Shown here piece by piece: positions 1 through 6,038 of a stretch of 9,857 nt of DNA. Source of the DNA: Dehalococcoidia bacterium (lineage in GTDB: Bacteria; Chloroflexota; Dehalococcoidia; UBA1151; UBA1328); assembly GCA_030745955.1 (NCBI GenBank), contig JASLNQ010000060.1, forward strand, positions 1 to 9,857, read 5' to 3'. Made by a program: the position numbers and the translations under genes. Position 1 is the stretch's first letter; each line of letters starts with the position of its first letter. The notes beneath the pieces were generated by a model. The model was not told the DNA's origin and did not search any database. It was given only the letters and a program-made list of their open reading frames with translations.

Positions 1-872
1 AAGTACGACAGGTCTTTGCCGCTTTTGGCAGCATGGGCTTTCAGATCGTAATCGGTGCGGTTGTTGATTGTCTCGAGTTCATCCCAGCCCCACGGGAACT
101 CGTAGTCGATATCGGCAGAAGCTTTCGAGTAATGCGGCAACTCTTCTGGATCGTGGTGGCGGAGCGTCAGGTTTTCGGCCCGTATGCCATGCGACGTAAA
201 CCAGTCCATCGAGAAATTGACCCAGTACTCGTACCACTCGTCATCCGTGCCCGGCTCGCAGAAGAACTCCATTTCCATCTGCTCGAACTCGCGGGTCCGG
301 AACGTGAAGTTGCCCGGCGTGATTTCGTTTCGGAACGACTTGCCGATCTGTGCGATACCAAACGGGATCTTCTTGCGGGATGTCGTCTGTACGTTCTCGA
401 AGTTCACGAACATCGCCTGCGCGGTTTCGGGACGGAGATAGACGGTGTTTGCTGCTTCTTCGAGCGCACCCATAAAGGTCTTGAACATCAAGTTGAACTG
501 GCGCAGTTCACCGAAAGCGCCACCGCAACTCGGACAGGCATCACCTTCAAGCTGGTCCGCACGGTACCTTCTGTGGCACTCGCCACATTCGACGAGCGGG
601 TCGGAGAAGCTTTCGAGGTGGCCTGAGGCTACCCAGACATCGGGGTGCATGAGGATCGAAGCGTCGATGCCGACCACGTCGTCGCGCTCGCGCACCATCG
701 ACTTCCACCATGCGTCTTTCACGTTGCGCTTCAGTTCGACTCCGACGGGTCCGTAGTCCCAGACACTCGAGAGTCCACCGTAGATTTCTGAACTCTGGAA
801 AACGAAGCCGCGTCGCTTCGAAAGCGAAACAAGGGTTTCGAGATTCGTGCCGGAAAGTGTGCGCGTGGTCAA
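1..872 (-). CDS. glyS: Glycyl-tRNA synthetase, dimeric class II type (C-terminus outside window)
   Basis: Charges tRNA-Gly with glycine using ATP in the cytoplasm. About 290 residues are visible; the family is usually about 440-510, so the end of the catalytic domain and the anticodon-binding domain lie beyond base 1. The N-terminal part has the family hallmark [17 protein letters not shown] (about residues 80-96). A four-cysteine zinc-ribbon-like insert follows (C96, C99, C113, C116). Next come [12 protein letters not shown] (147-158), close to the family RPETAQGIFVNF, and class II motif 2 starting FRNE (180-183). The visible end, NNRTDYDL, also fits the family. I chose the TTG at 872-870 because GGAG at 884-881 lies 8 bases upstream and homology begins within a few residues. 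An in-frame GTG eight codons upstream is possible. This is the single-polypeptide type, not the alpha/beta glyQ/glyS pair. The gene is divergent from the SDR gene, with an unusual structured leader between them. Confidence 0.95.
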   Translation of the reverse strand, partial: MTTRTLSGTNLETLVSLSKRRGFVFQSSEIYGGLSSVWDYGPVGVELKRNVKDAWWKSMVRERDDVVGIDASILMHPDVWVASGHLESFSDPLVECGECHRRYRADQLEGDACPSCGGAFGELRQFNLMFKTFMGALEEAANTVYLRPETAQAMFVNFENVQTTSRKKIPFGIAQIGKSFRNEITPGNFTFRTREFEQMEMEFFCEPGTDDEWYEYWVNFSMDWFTSHGIRAENLTLRHHDPEELPHYSKASADIDYEFPWGWDELETINNRTDYDLKAHAAKSGKDLSY

Positions 873-888
873 TTCATCTGCTCCTGCA

Positions 889-942
889 GTCCGCACCGGG
901 CGGGTGCGTCTACACAAAAAAACACGCCCGTAGACTGCGGAC
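889..942 (-). promoter_or_regulatory. Interrupted 13-bp stem, alternative to the leader terminator
   Basis: On the minus strand GTCCGCA (942-936) pairs perfectly with TGCGGAC (895-889), and the adjoining GTCTAC (935-930) pairs with GTAGAC (913-908). The two helices are contiguous on the 5' side and separated by a 12-base bulge (907-896) on the 3' side, with a 16-base loop that contains the T run. Forming this stem would use up the 5' arm and loop of the terminator hairpin at 916-945, so the two folds exclude each other. The glyS ribosome-binding GGAG (884-881) lies just 3' of the stem. The pairing is seen; a regulatory role is inferred. I see no canonical T-box sequence in the region. Confidence 0.4.
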
Positions 943-945
943 GCG
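916..945 (-). terminator. Possible intrinsic terminator in the glyS leader
   Basis: Read on the minus strand, CGCGTCC (945-939) can pair with GGGCGTG (929-923), giving 7 pairs including two G-U, around a 9-base loop. Seven T residues follow at once (922-916). This has the form of a Rho-independent terminator, but it sits 44 bases upstream of the glyS start, not downstream of a gene. It overlaps a competing stem, described separately, so it could act as an attenuator. Whether transcription starts far enough upstream to include the whole hairpin is unknown. Function is inferred from base pairing alone. Confidence 0.4.
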
Positions 946-949
946 AGTA

Positions 950-977
950 TTGAAGTTTACAGCCGGGCAGCGAGAAT
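950..977 (+). promoter_or_regulatory. Candidate sigma-70-like promoter for the SDR gene
   Basis: TTGAAG (950-955) and GAGAAT (972-977) are separated by 16 bases, each matching four of six consensus positions. It would start transcription about 75 bases before the SDR ATG. Weak match; the surrounding 185 bases between divergent genes must hold a promoter for each, but this exact site is a guess. Confidence 0.2.
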
Positions 978-1057
978 GGCAGTGGTTTATGATGCGCCGG
1001 TTACGGTCAATCACACTGGTACGAGGTTCATAAGGCACTCCGGGGGGTTCACGAAAA

Positions 1058-1900
1058 ATGGCAAGCGCGATGGCGGGGCAACTTCAAGACAGGGTCGCAA
1101 TGATCACCGGTGCGGGACGCGGCATCGGGGTTGGCATCGCTAACGTGCTTGCAGACAGGGGGGCCGCGGTCGCGGTCTGCGACCTCGACGGCTCAACCGC
1201 CGAGGAGACTGCCAGCGCGATCAACGCGAACGGTGGCAGGGCCATCGCAGGCGCCGTCGATGTGACCGATCCCGACTCGCTCGATGCCTTTGCCGGTCGC
1301 ACGATCTCTGAACTGGGGTCGATCGATATCTGCGTCCCCAACGCCGGTGTGATTGGCGGCCCTGGTTTCTCCGAGCGCAAGGACTTCACGAAACAGGACT
1401 GGGACATGACGCTCGGGGTGAACGTGCAGGGCCTCACGAACACGACCGAAGCGGTGAAGGAACACATGAAGGCCCGCGAGCAGGGAAAGATCGTCATCAT
1501 CGCCTCGCACGGCGGGCGCAAGCCGCGCGGTATCGGCGACAAAGGCAGAGGCAACGTCCAGCAGCCGTACCTCGTGTCGAAGGCCGCGGCGATCCAGTTC
1601 ACCCACCTGCTGGCGATCGAGCTGGGGGCGTACAACATCAACGTGAACGCCGTTTGCCCCGGCAGACTCTGGACCCCGATGTGGGAGGCGATTGCTATCA
1701 ACCACCGGGCACTGAACCCGGACTTCGCCGAGATGACCCCGTACGAGATTTTCATCGACCAGATCAAGACGACGATGCCGCTGGGCAGGCCGCAGACGCC
1801 AGAGGACATCGGGAAGACGGTAGCGTTCCTCGCCTCCGACGATTCATCGGAAATCACGGGCCAGGCCATCAATGTCAACGGTGGAGCAGCGATGGACTAG
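1058..1900 (+). CDS. SDR family NAD(P)-dependent oxidoreductase
   Basis: A 280-residue classical short-chain dehydrogenase/reductase with a Rossmann fold, expected to oxidise an alcohol or reduce a ketone on a small soluble substrate. The nucleotide-binding motif TGAGRGIG is at residues 17-24. An acidic D42 at the end of strand 2 favours NAD(H) over NADP(H). DV at 68-69, NAG at 95-97, and the catalytic set N122, S150, Y171 and K175 (YLVSK) are all present. The C-terminal ITGQAINVNGG is typical. The Ser-to-Tyr distance is 21 residues rather than the usual 13 or so, because of a basic, glycine-rich insert at about 154-166. The ATG at 1058 has a G-rich stretch (1042-1047) as a modest ribosome site; a second in-frame ATG at 1070 has a poorer one. 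The gene stands alone and is divergent from glyS. Substrate cannot be inferred. Confidence 0.93.
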   Translation: MASAMAGQLQDRVAMITGAGRGIGVGIANVLADRGAAVAVCDLDGSTAEETASAINANGGRAIAGAVDVTDPDSLDAFAGRTISELGSIDICVPNAGVIGGPGFSERKDFTKQDWDMTLGVNVQGLTNTTEAVKEHMKAREQGKIVIIASHGGRKPRGIGDKGRGNVQQPYLVSKAAAIQFTHLLAIELGAYNINVNAVCPGRLWTPMWEAIAINHRALNPDFAEMTPYEIFIDQIKTTMPLGRPQTPEDIGKTVAFLASDDSSEITGQAINVNGGAAMD

Positions 1901-2055
1901 GTGCGGCAGGTCCTCCCTCCCTGGCTCTGGCGTGCCCCGCGGAGTTGCGCTGGGTGACTTGCTCACGCCAGTCCTCTGGCAAGTGCGCCTGGCACGCCTG
2001 GAAAAAAAGGAGAGAGTTAGAGCGTGAGTGAAAGTGAGTGATTGCTACTAATGCG

Positions 2056-2097
2056 TCCCGAGCGCGGTCACCGGAGTCGAGGGACCCGGGGTTGGGG
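2056..2097 (+). repeat. Interspersed repeat copy 1 (TCCCGAGC family)
   Basis: Starts TCCCGAGCGCGGTCACCGGA and ends GACCCGGGGTTGGG. It matches 2231-2270 at all but a few positions and 2817-2859 more loosely. It lies in the non-coding tail after the SDR gene. The size and position resemble REP-type intergenic palindromic repeats; no transposase gene is in the window. Confidence 0.75.
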
Positions 2098-2142
2098 GCA
2101 CGTGCGGTATTGGTGCCGGCTGTGTTGCAGGGTGAATCCACC

Positions 2143-2181
2143 GAGGTCCCTCCACTTCGCTTCGCTTCGGTCGGGAAATCG
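2143..2181 (-). repeat. Interspersed repeat copy 2, reversed orientation
   Basis: A 39-bp unit beginning GAGGTCCCTCCAC and ending GGTCGGGAAATCG on the plus strand. It is 37/39 identical to 8561-8599, 6.4 kb away. Its reverse complement begins CGATTTCCCGA, the same form as the copies at 2231 and 8444, so together with 2231-2270 it makes a loosely inverted pair about 49 bases apart. Confidence 0.85.
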
Positions 2182-2230
2182 GAAATGTATCTGTTGGCAT
2201 GTGTGAACGATCAACAGTTTCTGGTTGATT

Positions 2231-2270
2231 TCCCGAGCGCAGTCATCGGAGTCGGGGGACCCGGGGTGGG
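2231..2270 (+). repeat. Interspersed repeat copy 3
   Basis: Begins TCCCGAGCGCAGTCATCGGA and ends GACCCGGGGTGGG. Close direct copy of 2056-2097, and in inverted orientation to 2143-2181. An ATG at 2225 just upstream opens a frame through this repeat into the SRPBCC gene, a likely source of a wrongly extended gene start. Confidence 0.75.
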
Positions 2271-2347
2271 AGCGATGCCCGAAACCTCCATCCAAGAAGC
2301 TATCGCAACGGTCGAAGAAAAAACCACAACCAGCGAGAGATAACCAC

Positions 2348-2812
2348 GTGCCAACAATCGGTTCAAGTGCGACGGTCACCATCGATCGCACTGCAAACGA
2401 AGTCTGGGAGTACGTCGTCGACCCTGCGAAGCTGCACAGCCGGGTGAAGGACATCAATTCGCCGGGTAACTGGATTGGCGAGGGTGGGCCCAGTGTGGGA
2501 TCCCGCTACCGGGTTGACTACGATTACGGTCGAAAAACGAACGAGATCATCTTCGAAGTCACCGACTCGAAGCCCGGAACCCGGTTCGGTACCGACACCG
2601 TCGAGGGGCTGTATCCGATATCAGTCGAGTACACGCTCAGTGAGGTTGCTAACGGCGAATCGACCGAACTGACGATCTTTATGAACGCCAGGTCGGACAG
2701 CACGTTCACGGCAATACTGTTTGTACTGACCGGCTGGTTTGCGAAATCGTTCATGAAAAAACGGCTACGACGTGAACTATCCGACCTGAAGCAGGCAATA
2801 GAATCTGTATAA
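2348..2812 (+). CDS. SRPBCC family protein (polyketide cyclase/dehydratase-like)
   Basis: A 154-residue protein with the START/Bet v 1-like helix-grip pattern. Strand 1 is ATVTIDRTANEVWEYVVDP (residues 8-26), the usual family opening in which a short helix carrying VWEYV follows the first strand. GSRYRVDYDYG and several amphipathic strands follow, with a long C-terminal helix ending KQAIESV. The fold makes a hydrophobic pocket for a lipid-like or aromatic ligand; the ligand is unknown and many members are uncharacterised. The hydrophobic run at about 121-132 is better read as the start of the C-terminal helix than as a membrane span. I chose the GTG at 2348 because homology starts there and the 41 upstream codons to the ATG at 2225 run through a repeat. 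The ribosome site (GAGAGA region) is weak. A repeat begins 4 bases after the stop codon. Confidence 0.8.
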   Translation: MPTIGSSATVTIDRTANEVWEYVVDPAKLHSRVKDINSPGNWIGEGGPSVGSRYRVDYDYGRKTNEIIFEVTDSKPGTRFGTDTVEGLYPISVEYTLSEVANGESTELTIFMNARSDSTFTAILFVLTGWFAKSFMKKRLRRELSDLKQAIESV

Positions 2813-2816
2813 CCCG

Positions 2817-2859
2817 TCCCGAGCGTAGTCATCGAAGCCGAGAGGGATCTGGGGGTGGC
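2817..2859 (+). repeat. Interspersed repeat copy 4
   Basis: Begins TCCCGAGCGTAGTCATCGAA and continues to CTGGGGGTGGCT. It is a diverged member of the same family as 2056-2097 and 2231-2270 and starts 4 bases after the SRPBCC stop codon, so it may also affect the 3' end of that transcript. Confidence 0.65.
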
Positions 2860-2897
2860 TGCGTGTGCTCATGGATGACTGGAGGGGGCATTCCTGA

Positions 2898-2945
2898 GCT
2901 TTCACCCACACCCTGGCCGTCTCCTTCAGAGGCAGAGGGGATTGG
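2898..2945 (+). repeat. Direct repeat unit A (48 bp)
   Basis: Starts GCTTTCACCCACACCCT and ends GAGGGGATTGG. It matches 3091-3138 at 41 of 48 positions with no gap. Each unit has a pyrimidine-rich left half (CCCT, CTCC) facing a purine-rich right half (GAGG, AGAGGGG), so it can fold into a hairpin. Confidence 0.8.
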
Positions 2946-2963
2946 CCTGCGTACTCGCGGACC

Positions 2964-3060
2964 GTCATTCCGACCGGAGCGGAGGAATCTCAGGTTTTCA
3001 CCTATGAGAAGTGATATCGAGCAGTTACGCTATAGATCTCTCCGCTACGGTCGAGATGAC
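2964..3060. repeat. Imperfect inverted repeat, 27-bp arms
   Basis: The left arm (2964-2990) begins GTCATTCCGACCGGAGCGGA. The right arm (3034-3060) is its reverse complement at 22 of 27 positions, ending GGTCGAGATGAC. The arms are 43 bases apart. The arm core CCGACC-GAGC-GGAGG-A-CT resembles the 39-bp unit at 2143 and 8561, so all may belong to one superfamily of mobile or palindromic repeats. Confidence 0.7.
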
Positions 3061-3090
3061 AGAGTCGAGAAGGCACGTCAACGCTGGAAA

Positions 3091-3138
3091 GCTTTCACCC
3101 ACACCCTTGCCATCTCCATGCGAGGGAGAGGGGATTGC
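3091..3138 (+). repeat. Direct repeat unit B (48 bp)
   Basis: Second copy of unit A, 193 bases downstream of it, beginning GCTTTCACCCACACCCTTGC and ending GAGAGGGGATTGC. It ends 40 bases before the amidase start. Confidence 0.8.
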
Positions 3139-3178
3139 TCGGAATTTACCGATAACTAAAAACAAGAAGTGAGATGTA

Positions 3179-4615
3179 ATGAACGACCGTGACCTTATGT
3201 TCCTGCCTGCCCACGAGCAGCGGCGGATGATCGTAGACAAAGAGATTTCGTCGGTTGAAATGACCAGGGCGTCGCTGCGCCGGATCGCAGAGCTCGAGCC
3301 CCAGCTCCACGCATTCATCACCCTCGACGAGGAAGGTGCATTCGCCTCTGCACAGAGGGTCGATGAAAGCCTAGCGGCCGGGGATGAGCCGGGTGCCCTG
3401 CACGGCGTGCCGATTGCGGTGAAAGACCTCGAGGTCACGAAGGGTCTGCGAACGACACTGGGTAGCTCGTTCTTTGAAGACTGGGTCCCCGACTACGATT
3501 CCGTGGCCGTCGAGCGGCTCAGGGCGACCGGCGCGGTGATCCTCGGCAAAACCAACACGCCCGAGTTCGGCAACCGGGAAGAGACTTTCTCGAACGTGGC
3601 CCCAACGTGCAACAACCCCTGGGACACAGCCCGCATGCCCGGCGGTTCGAGCGGGGGAACCGCCGCCGCCATCGCCTCCGGCATGTGCTCGATCGGCACC
3701 GGCTCCGACGGTGGAGGGTCGGTCAGGTTGCCAGCTTCGTTCTGCGGCATTTTCGGCCACAAGCCAACGCACGGTCGTATCCCACGCTACGGCGGGCAGG
3801 CAAAGCCGGCCTACAACTCTGCGGGGACCAGTGGCCCGATGTCGAACGATGTCCGCGACTCGGCGATCCTGAACCAGTCGCTTGCCGGCTTCGACCCGCG
3901 TGACCCCGGCTCGGTGAAAGCGCCGGTCCCCGACTATCTCGCCCAACTCGAGGACGGGATTGCCGGGATGCGGATCGGCAGCACGATGACGCTCGGGATC
4001 TCCGACGTGAACGACGATGTCGCGGCGGCGGTCGAGGAATCGTGGTCGGCATTCACTGAGCTGGGTGCCACGGTCGAGCCGATCGATATCAAGTTCGATC
4101 CAATCCCGCGAGAAGCATGGTGGACCCTCTGGACCGCCGGGCAGGTCGCAATGTACGGGCATCTTGCTGAAGAGCGGCCCGAGGACCTGATGCCCTACAC
4201 GCGGGAGATGATCAAGCACGGGAAGACCCTCACTGGCGCCGACGTTGCGGTTGCGCTGCGGAATGTCCAGAACCTGCAATTGCAGATGTACCAGCTCTTC
4301 GAGGAGTACGACCTGGTCCTCGCGCCGACCAACGCCGCAACCGCGTGGCCGCACCTGCAGCCGCCCGGGGAGATCGGTTCCAGCGCTAACCGCGATGAGA
4401 TGGCCGGGATCAACTACGGGGCCATTCCGTTCACGATGGTCTTCAACTCGTCATTCAACCCCGCGGCATCGGTCCCTTGCGGCTTTGGCGATGGCGGCAT
4501 GCCGGTGGGTCTGCAGGTGATCGGTGGCTACGACGACGATGCCACGATCTACAGGGCATGCAGGGCGTTCGAGCAGGCACGACCCTGGACGGGCGTTCGT
4601 CCGGCTGTTTCCTAG
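3179..4615 (+). CDS. Amidase (amidase signature family)
   Basis: A 478-residue amidase-signature enzyme that hydrolyses a carboxylic amide to acid and ammonia or amine. The Ser-cisSer-Lys triad is complete: K82 in HGVPIAVKD, S157 in the PGGSSGG loop and nucleophile S181 in GSDGGGS. The K-S and S-S spacings of 75 and 24 residues are those of FAAH and GatA. The conserved GHKPTHGRIP and the C-terminal GMPVGLQVIGGYDDD are also typical. Length fits the family, and no signal peptide is seen, so it is probably cytoplasmic. It is not likely to be GatA, because no gatB or gatC is adjacent, but that rests on context only. The ATG at 3179 follows AAGAAGTGAG at a usable distance. The small gene at 4697 follows on the same strand after 81 bases and may be co-transcribed. 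Substrate unknown. Confidence 0.93.
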   Translation: MNDRDLMFLPAHEQRRMIVDKEISSVEMTRASLRRIAELEPQLHAFITLDEEGAFASAQRVDESLAAGDEPGALHGVPIAVKDLEVTKGLRTTLGSSFFEDWVPDYDSVAVERLRATGAVILGKTNTPEFGNREETFSNVAPTCNNPWDTARMPGGSSGGTAAAIASGMCSIGTGSDGGGSVRLPASFCGIFGHKPTHGRIPRYGGQAKPAYNSAGTSGPMSNDVRDSAILNQSLAGFDPRDPGSVKAPVPDYLAQLEDGIAGMRIGSTMTLGISDVNDDVAAAVEESWSAFTELGATVEPIDIKFDPIPREAWWTLWTAGQVAMYGHLAEERPEDLMPYTREMIKHGKTLTGADVAVALRNVQNLQLQMYQLFEEYDLVLAPTNAATAWPHLQPPGEIGSSANRDEMAGINYGAIPFTMVFNSSFNPAASVPCGFGDGGMPVGLQVIGGYDDDATIYRACRAFEQARPWTGVRPAVS

Positions 4616-4639
4616 CCGGGGCCGAGGGGACGGTCCGCA

Positions 4640-4651
4640 GAGGTAAACCTC
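4640..4651. repeat. Small perfect palindrome between amidase and downstream gene
   Basis: GAGGTAAACCTC reads the same on both strands, except that its central two bases are AA. It lies just before a short ATG frame at 4653. It could be an operator or just chance. Confidence 0.2.
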
Positions 4652-4696
4652 ATATGGCGATATCCGAAACTTCCGCACAGTCTCGAAAGGAGATTC

Positions 4697-5071
4697 GTGA
4701 CTAACACGATCACGCTGGAGCCCTACACCGACACATGGCCGGACGACGATCCCGACGCCGGTTTTCGCACCATGGTTGCCGAGTATTCAAGCCTCGACGG
4801 GCTGGCCACCCTCGAGGTGCTCAGCCGCAACAAGAACATTCCACTCGGGGCCATCGTGGCGTTTATTGTCGGCCAGTACAGTGCGTCGGGTAGCGATGCA
4901 CTCCTCGAGATCGGGCCACGGGTCATCGGCCAGATGGATTCGATCGTGCAGGAGGCAGAGTCGGTCGGTACGGACGGGGCGCGGCTGGAGGCCTATGGAT
5001 CGCTCAGGGCGATCGTTTCCTGGCTCAAGGTGCCGCTGGGCGATCCCGACTGGCGGCCTGGCGGGCGCTAA
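4697..5071 (+). CDS. Small conserved protein, DUF6027-like
   Basis: A 124-residue acidic protein of unknown function. From memory it resembles the DUF6027 family of actinobacterial and related proteins: an N-terminal LEPYTDTWPDDDPDAGF, a middle SRNKNIPLGAIVAFIVGQY helix, then LLEIGP and a C-terminal LRAIVSWLKVPLGDP. I could not search for it, so treat the family name as tentative. The GTG at 4697 is well supported by AAAGGAG (4686-4692), 4 bases upstream. The protein looks mainly helical and soluble, with no signal peptide and no cysteine or histidine cluster that suggests a catalytic or metal site. It follows the amidase on the same strand and ends 25 bases from the convergent GNAT gene. A role as a small partner of the amidase is only a guess from position. 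Confidence 0.75.
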   Translation: MTNTITLEPYTDTWPDDDPDAGFRTMVAEYSSLDGLATLEVLSRNKNIPLGAIVAFIVGQYSASGSDALLEIGPRVIGQMDSIVQEAESVGTDGARLEAYGSLRAIVSWLKVPLGDPDWRPGGR

Positions 5072-5096
5072 CGACTGGCCAAAACTGCGGAAAACG

Positions 5097-6038
5097 TCAC
5101 CCAAGCAGTTCGAATGCGGGTGGGAAGTTGCCGTGTCCGGAGGATCGTGCGCCGGATTCAACGGCGGCGATGTATTCGTCAAGTGCCCCCGGCTGGAGAG
5201 CGATGGCCATTGCGGCACGGCTCCGGCGGACCGAGCAGGTACCCCAGGCAGGGTCGACCACGTTTCGGGCCAGCCAGCCTGAGGGATGCTGCGCAATTTT
5301 GCTTGGTTTGATGGTGCGAATGATGTCAAGGGCCAGTTCGGGTTCGTCTGCGAGGATCAGGTTGACCTCGCCAACACCGGCCCGATTGGCGCTGTAGCCC
5401 GACCGGTGGACGCTGTAGCCCGCCCTGCGACCGTCAGCGGTCCACCAGACGACCGAGTTCAAACCGGGCAACGTCCATTCGTTGATGTCCGGTCCCCTCA
5501 ACCACCCGAAATCGACGTTGGCCAGCTCGGCGGCGTGCCGTTCAGTCAACCACTGGAGGTCGGTTTCAGCGACCGGAGACGGGAGTATCTCGACCTCGGG
5601 CTCGCCAAGCGCGCCAGCATTGATCTCGATTTCCGCGAAGCCGTAGCAGGCGGTATAGCCGATACGCGAGTAATAGTCGGGATTACCGAGCAGGTATACG
5701 AAGCTGAAGCCGGCCTGGCGGCCCATATCGTGCCCGAACTCCAGCATCGCCCTGCCGAAGCCCTGTTTCTGGCGGGAAGGCGAAACGGCGACCGGGCCGA
5801 CACACAGAGCACGAACGGTCTTGCCCATCAGCCTGACGTCGGCTGGCGTGAACAGGACGTGCCCGACGATCTGGCAGTCATCGACCGCAACAACCGAAAA
5901 CTTTGCGTCGTATCCGGGGTGCCTTGCCCGCATCAACCGGACTAAATCCGCCTCGTCGATCCCTCCGAAGGCCTGGCACTCGACAAGGTCTATCGCGTCA
6001 TAATCATCCGGCGATTCAGAACGGACCTGGTAGCTCAA
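5097..6038 (-). CDS. GNAT family N-acetyltransferase with extra C-terminal domain
   Basis: A 313-residue protein. Residues 1-155 are a GNAT domain of the YhbS-like group: strand 1 YQVRSESPDDYDAI, then VGHVLFTPADV, then acetyl-CoA-binding motif A VAVSPSRQKQGFGRAML, with the pyrophosphate loop at 90-95 (QKQGFG). GNPDYYSRIGY at about 118-128 is typical of YhbS relatives. It should transfer an acyl group from acyl-CoA to an amine; the acceptor is unknown. Residues from about 156 to 313 are an additional domain that I cannot name, with LPGLNSVVWWTADGRRAGYSVHRSG and a late SVRRSRAAMAIAL. The start is a TTG at 6038-6036, directly after the TAG of the aldo/keto reductase gene (6041-6039), so translation is probably coupled. 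No ATG lies near enough to give a full strand 1. Its 3' end faces the DUF6027-like gene 25 bases away. Confidence 0.88.
   Translation of the reverse strand: MSYQVRSESPDDYDAIDLVECQAFGGIDEADLVRLMRARHPGYDAKFSVVAVDDCQIVGHVLFTPADVRLMGKTVRALCVGPVAVSPSRQKQGFGRAMLEFGHDMGRQAGFSFVYLLGNPDYYSRIGYTACYGFAEIEINAGALGEPEVEILPSPVAETDLQWLTERHAAELANVDFGWLRGPDINEWTLPGLNSVVWWTADGRRAGYSVHRSGYSANRAGVGEVNLILADEPELALDIIRTIKPSKIAQHPSGWLARNVVDPAWGTCSVRRSRAAMAIALQPGALDEYIAAVESGARSSGHGNFPPAFELLG

Larger units (their letters stand above)
1901..2347. other. Non-coding stretch between SDR and SRPBCC genes
   Basis: No convincing gene. The first part has an imperfect hairpin at 1950-1971 (CTGGGTGA against TCACGCCAG, one bulged base, 5-base loop) that could stop SDR transcription, although no T run follows it. 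From 2056 the stretch holds three repeat copies (2056-2097, 2143-2181 reversed, 2231-2270). Open frames crossing the repeats translate to repeat-derived strings such as SPESRDPG and SSESGDPG and are not credible proteins. A 22-codon frame at 2275-2343 ends 4 bases before the SRPBCC start. Confidence 0.7.
2813..3178. other. Non-coding, repeat-dense stretch before the amidase
   Basis: No credible gene. It holds, in order: repeat copy 4 (2817-2859), direct-repeat unit A (2898-2945), an inverted pair with arms 2964-2990 and 3034-3060, and direct-repeat unit B (3091-3138). The arrangement is roughly symmetrical, with the two direct repeats flanking the inverted pair. The last 40 bases lead into the amidase ribosome site. 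A 98-codon open frame across the stretch is made mostly of these repeats. Confidence 0.75.

Noticed and set aside
33..626. A 197-codon open frame on the plus strand
   Set aside because: It lies antisense to glyS, whose minus-strand protein has clear family motifs; the frame has no recognisable protein features.
946..1057. T-box riboswitch upstream of glyS
   Set aside because: I found no canonical T-box sequence or specifier-loop layout, and the leader seems too short; only the hairpin competition is kept as a finding.
1084..1878. A 264-codon open frame antisense to the SDR gene
   Set aside because: Long antisense frames are common in G+C-rich genes; the plus strand encodes a complete SDR with all catalytic residues.
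1950..1971. Intrinsic terminator after the SDR gene
   Set aside because: The hairpin is reasonable but is not followed by a T run, so it is only mentioned in the intergenic entry.
2056..3138. CRISPR array
   Set aside because: Repeats are few, diverged, in both orientations and unevenly spaced, with no cas genes.
2863..3159. A 98-codon plus-strand frame between SRPBCC and amidase genes
   Set aside because: Almost all of it is translated from the direct and inverted repeats; low-complexity composition and no ribosome site.
3371..4354. A 327-codon open frame antisense to the amidase
   Set aside because: Arginine- and histidine-rich shadow translation with no domain pattern, opposite a complete amidase.
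5286..5945. A 219-codon plus-strand frame
   Set aside because: Shadow of the minus-strand GNAT gene, which has motif A and family start and end.
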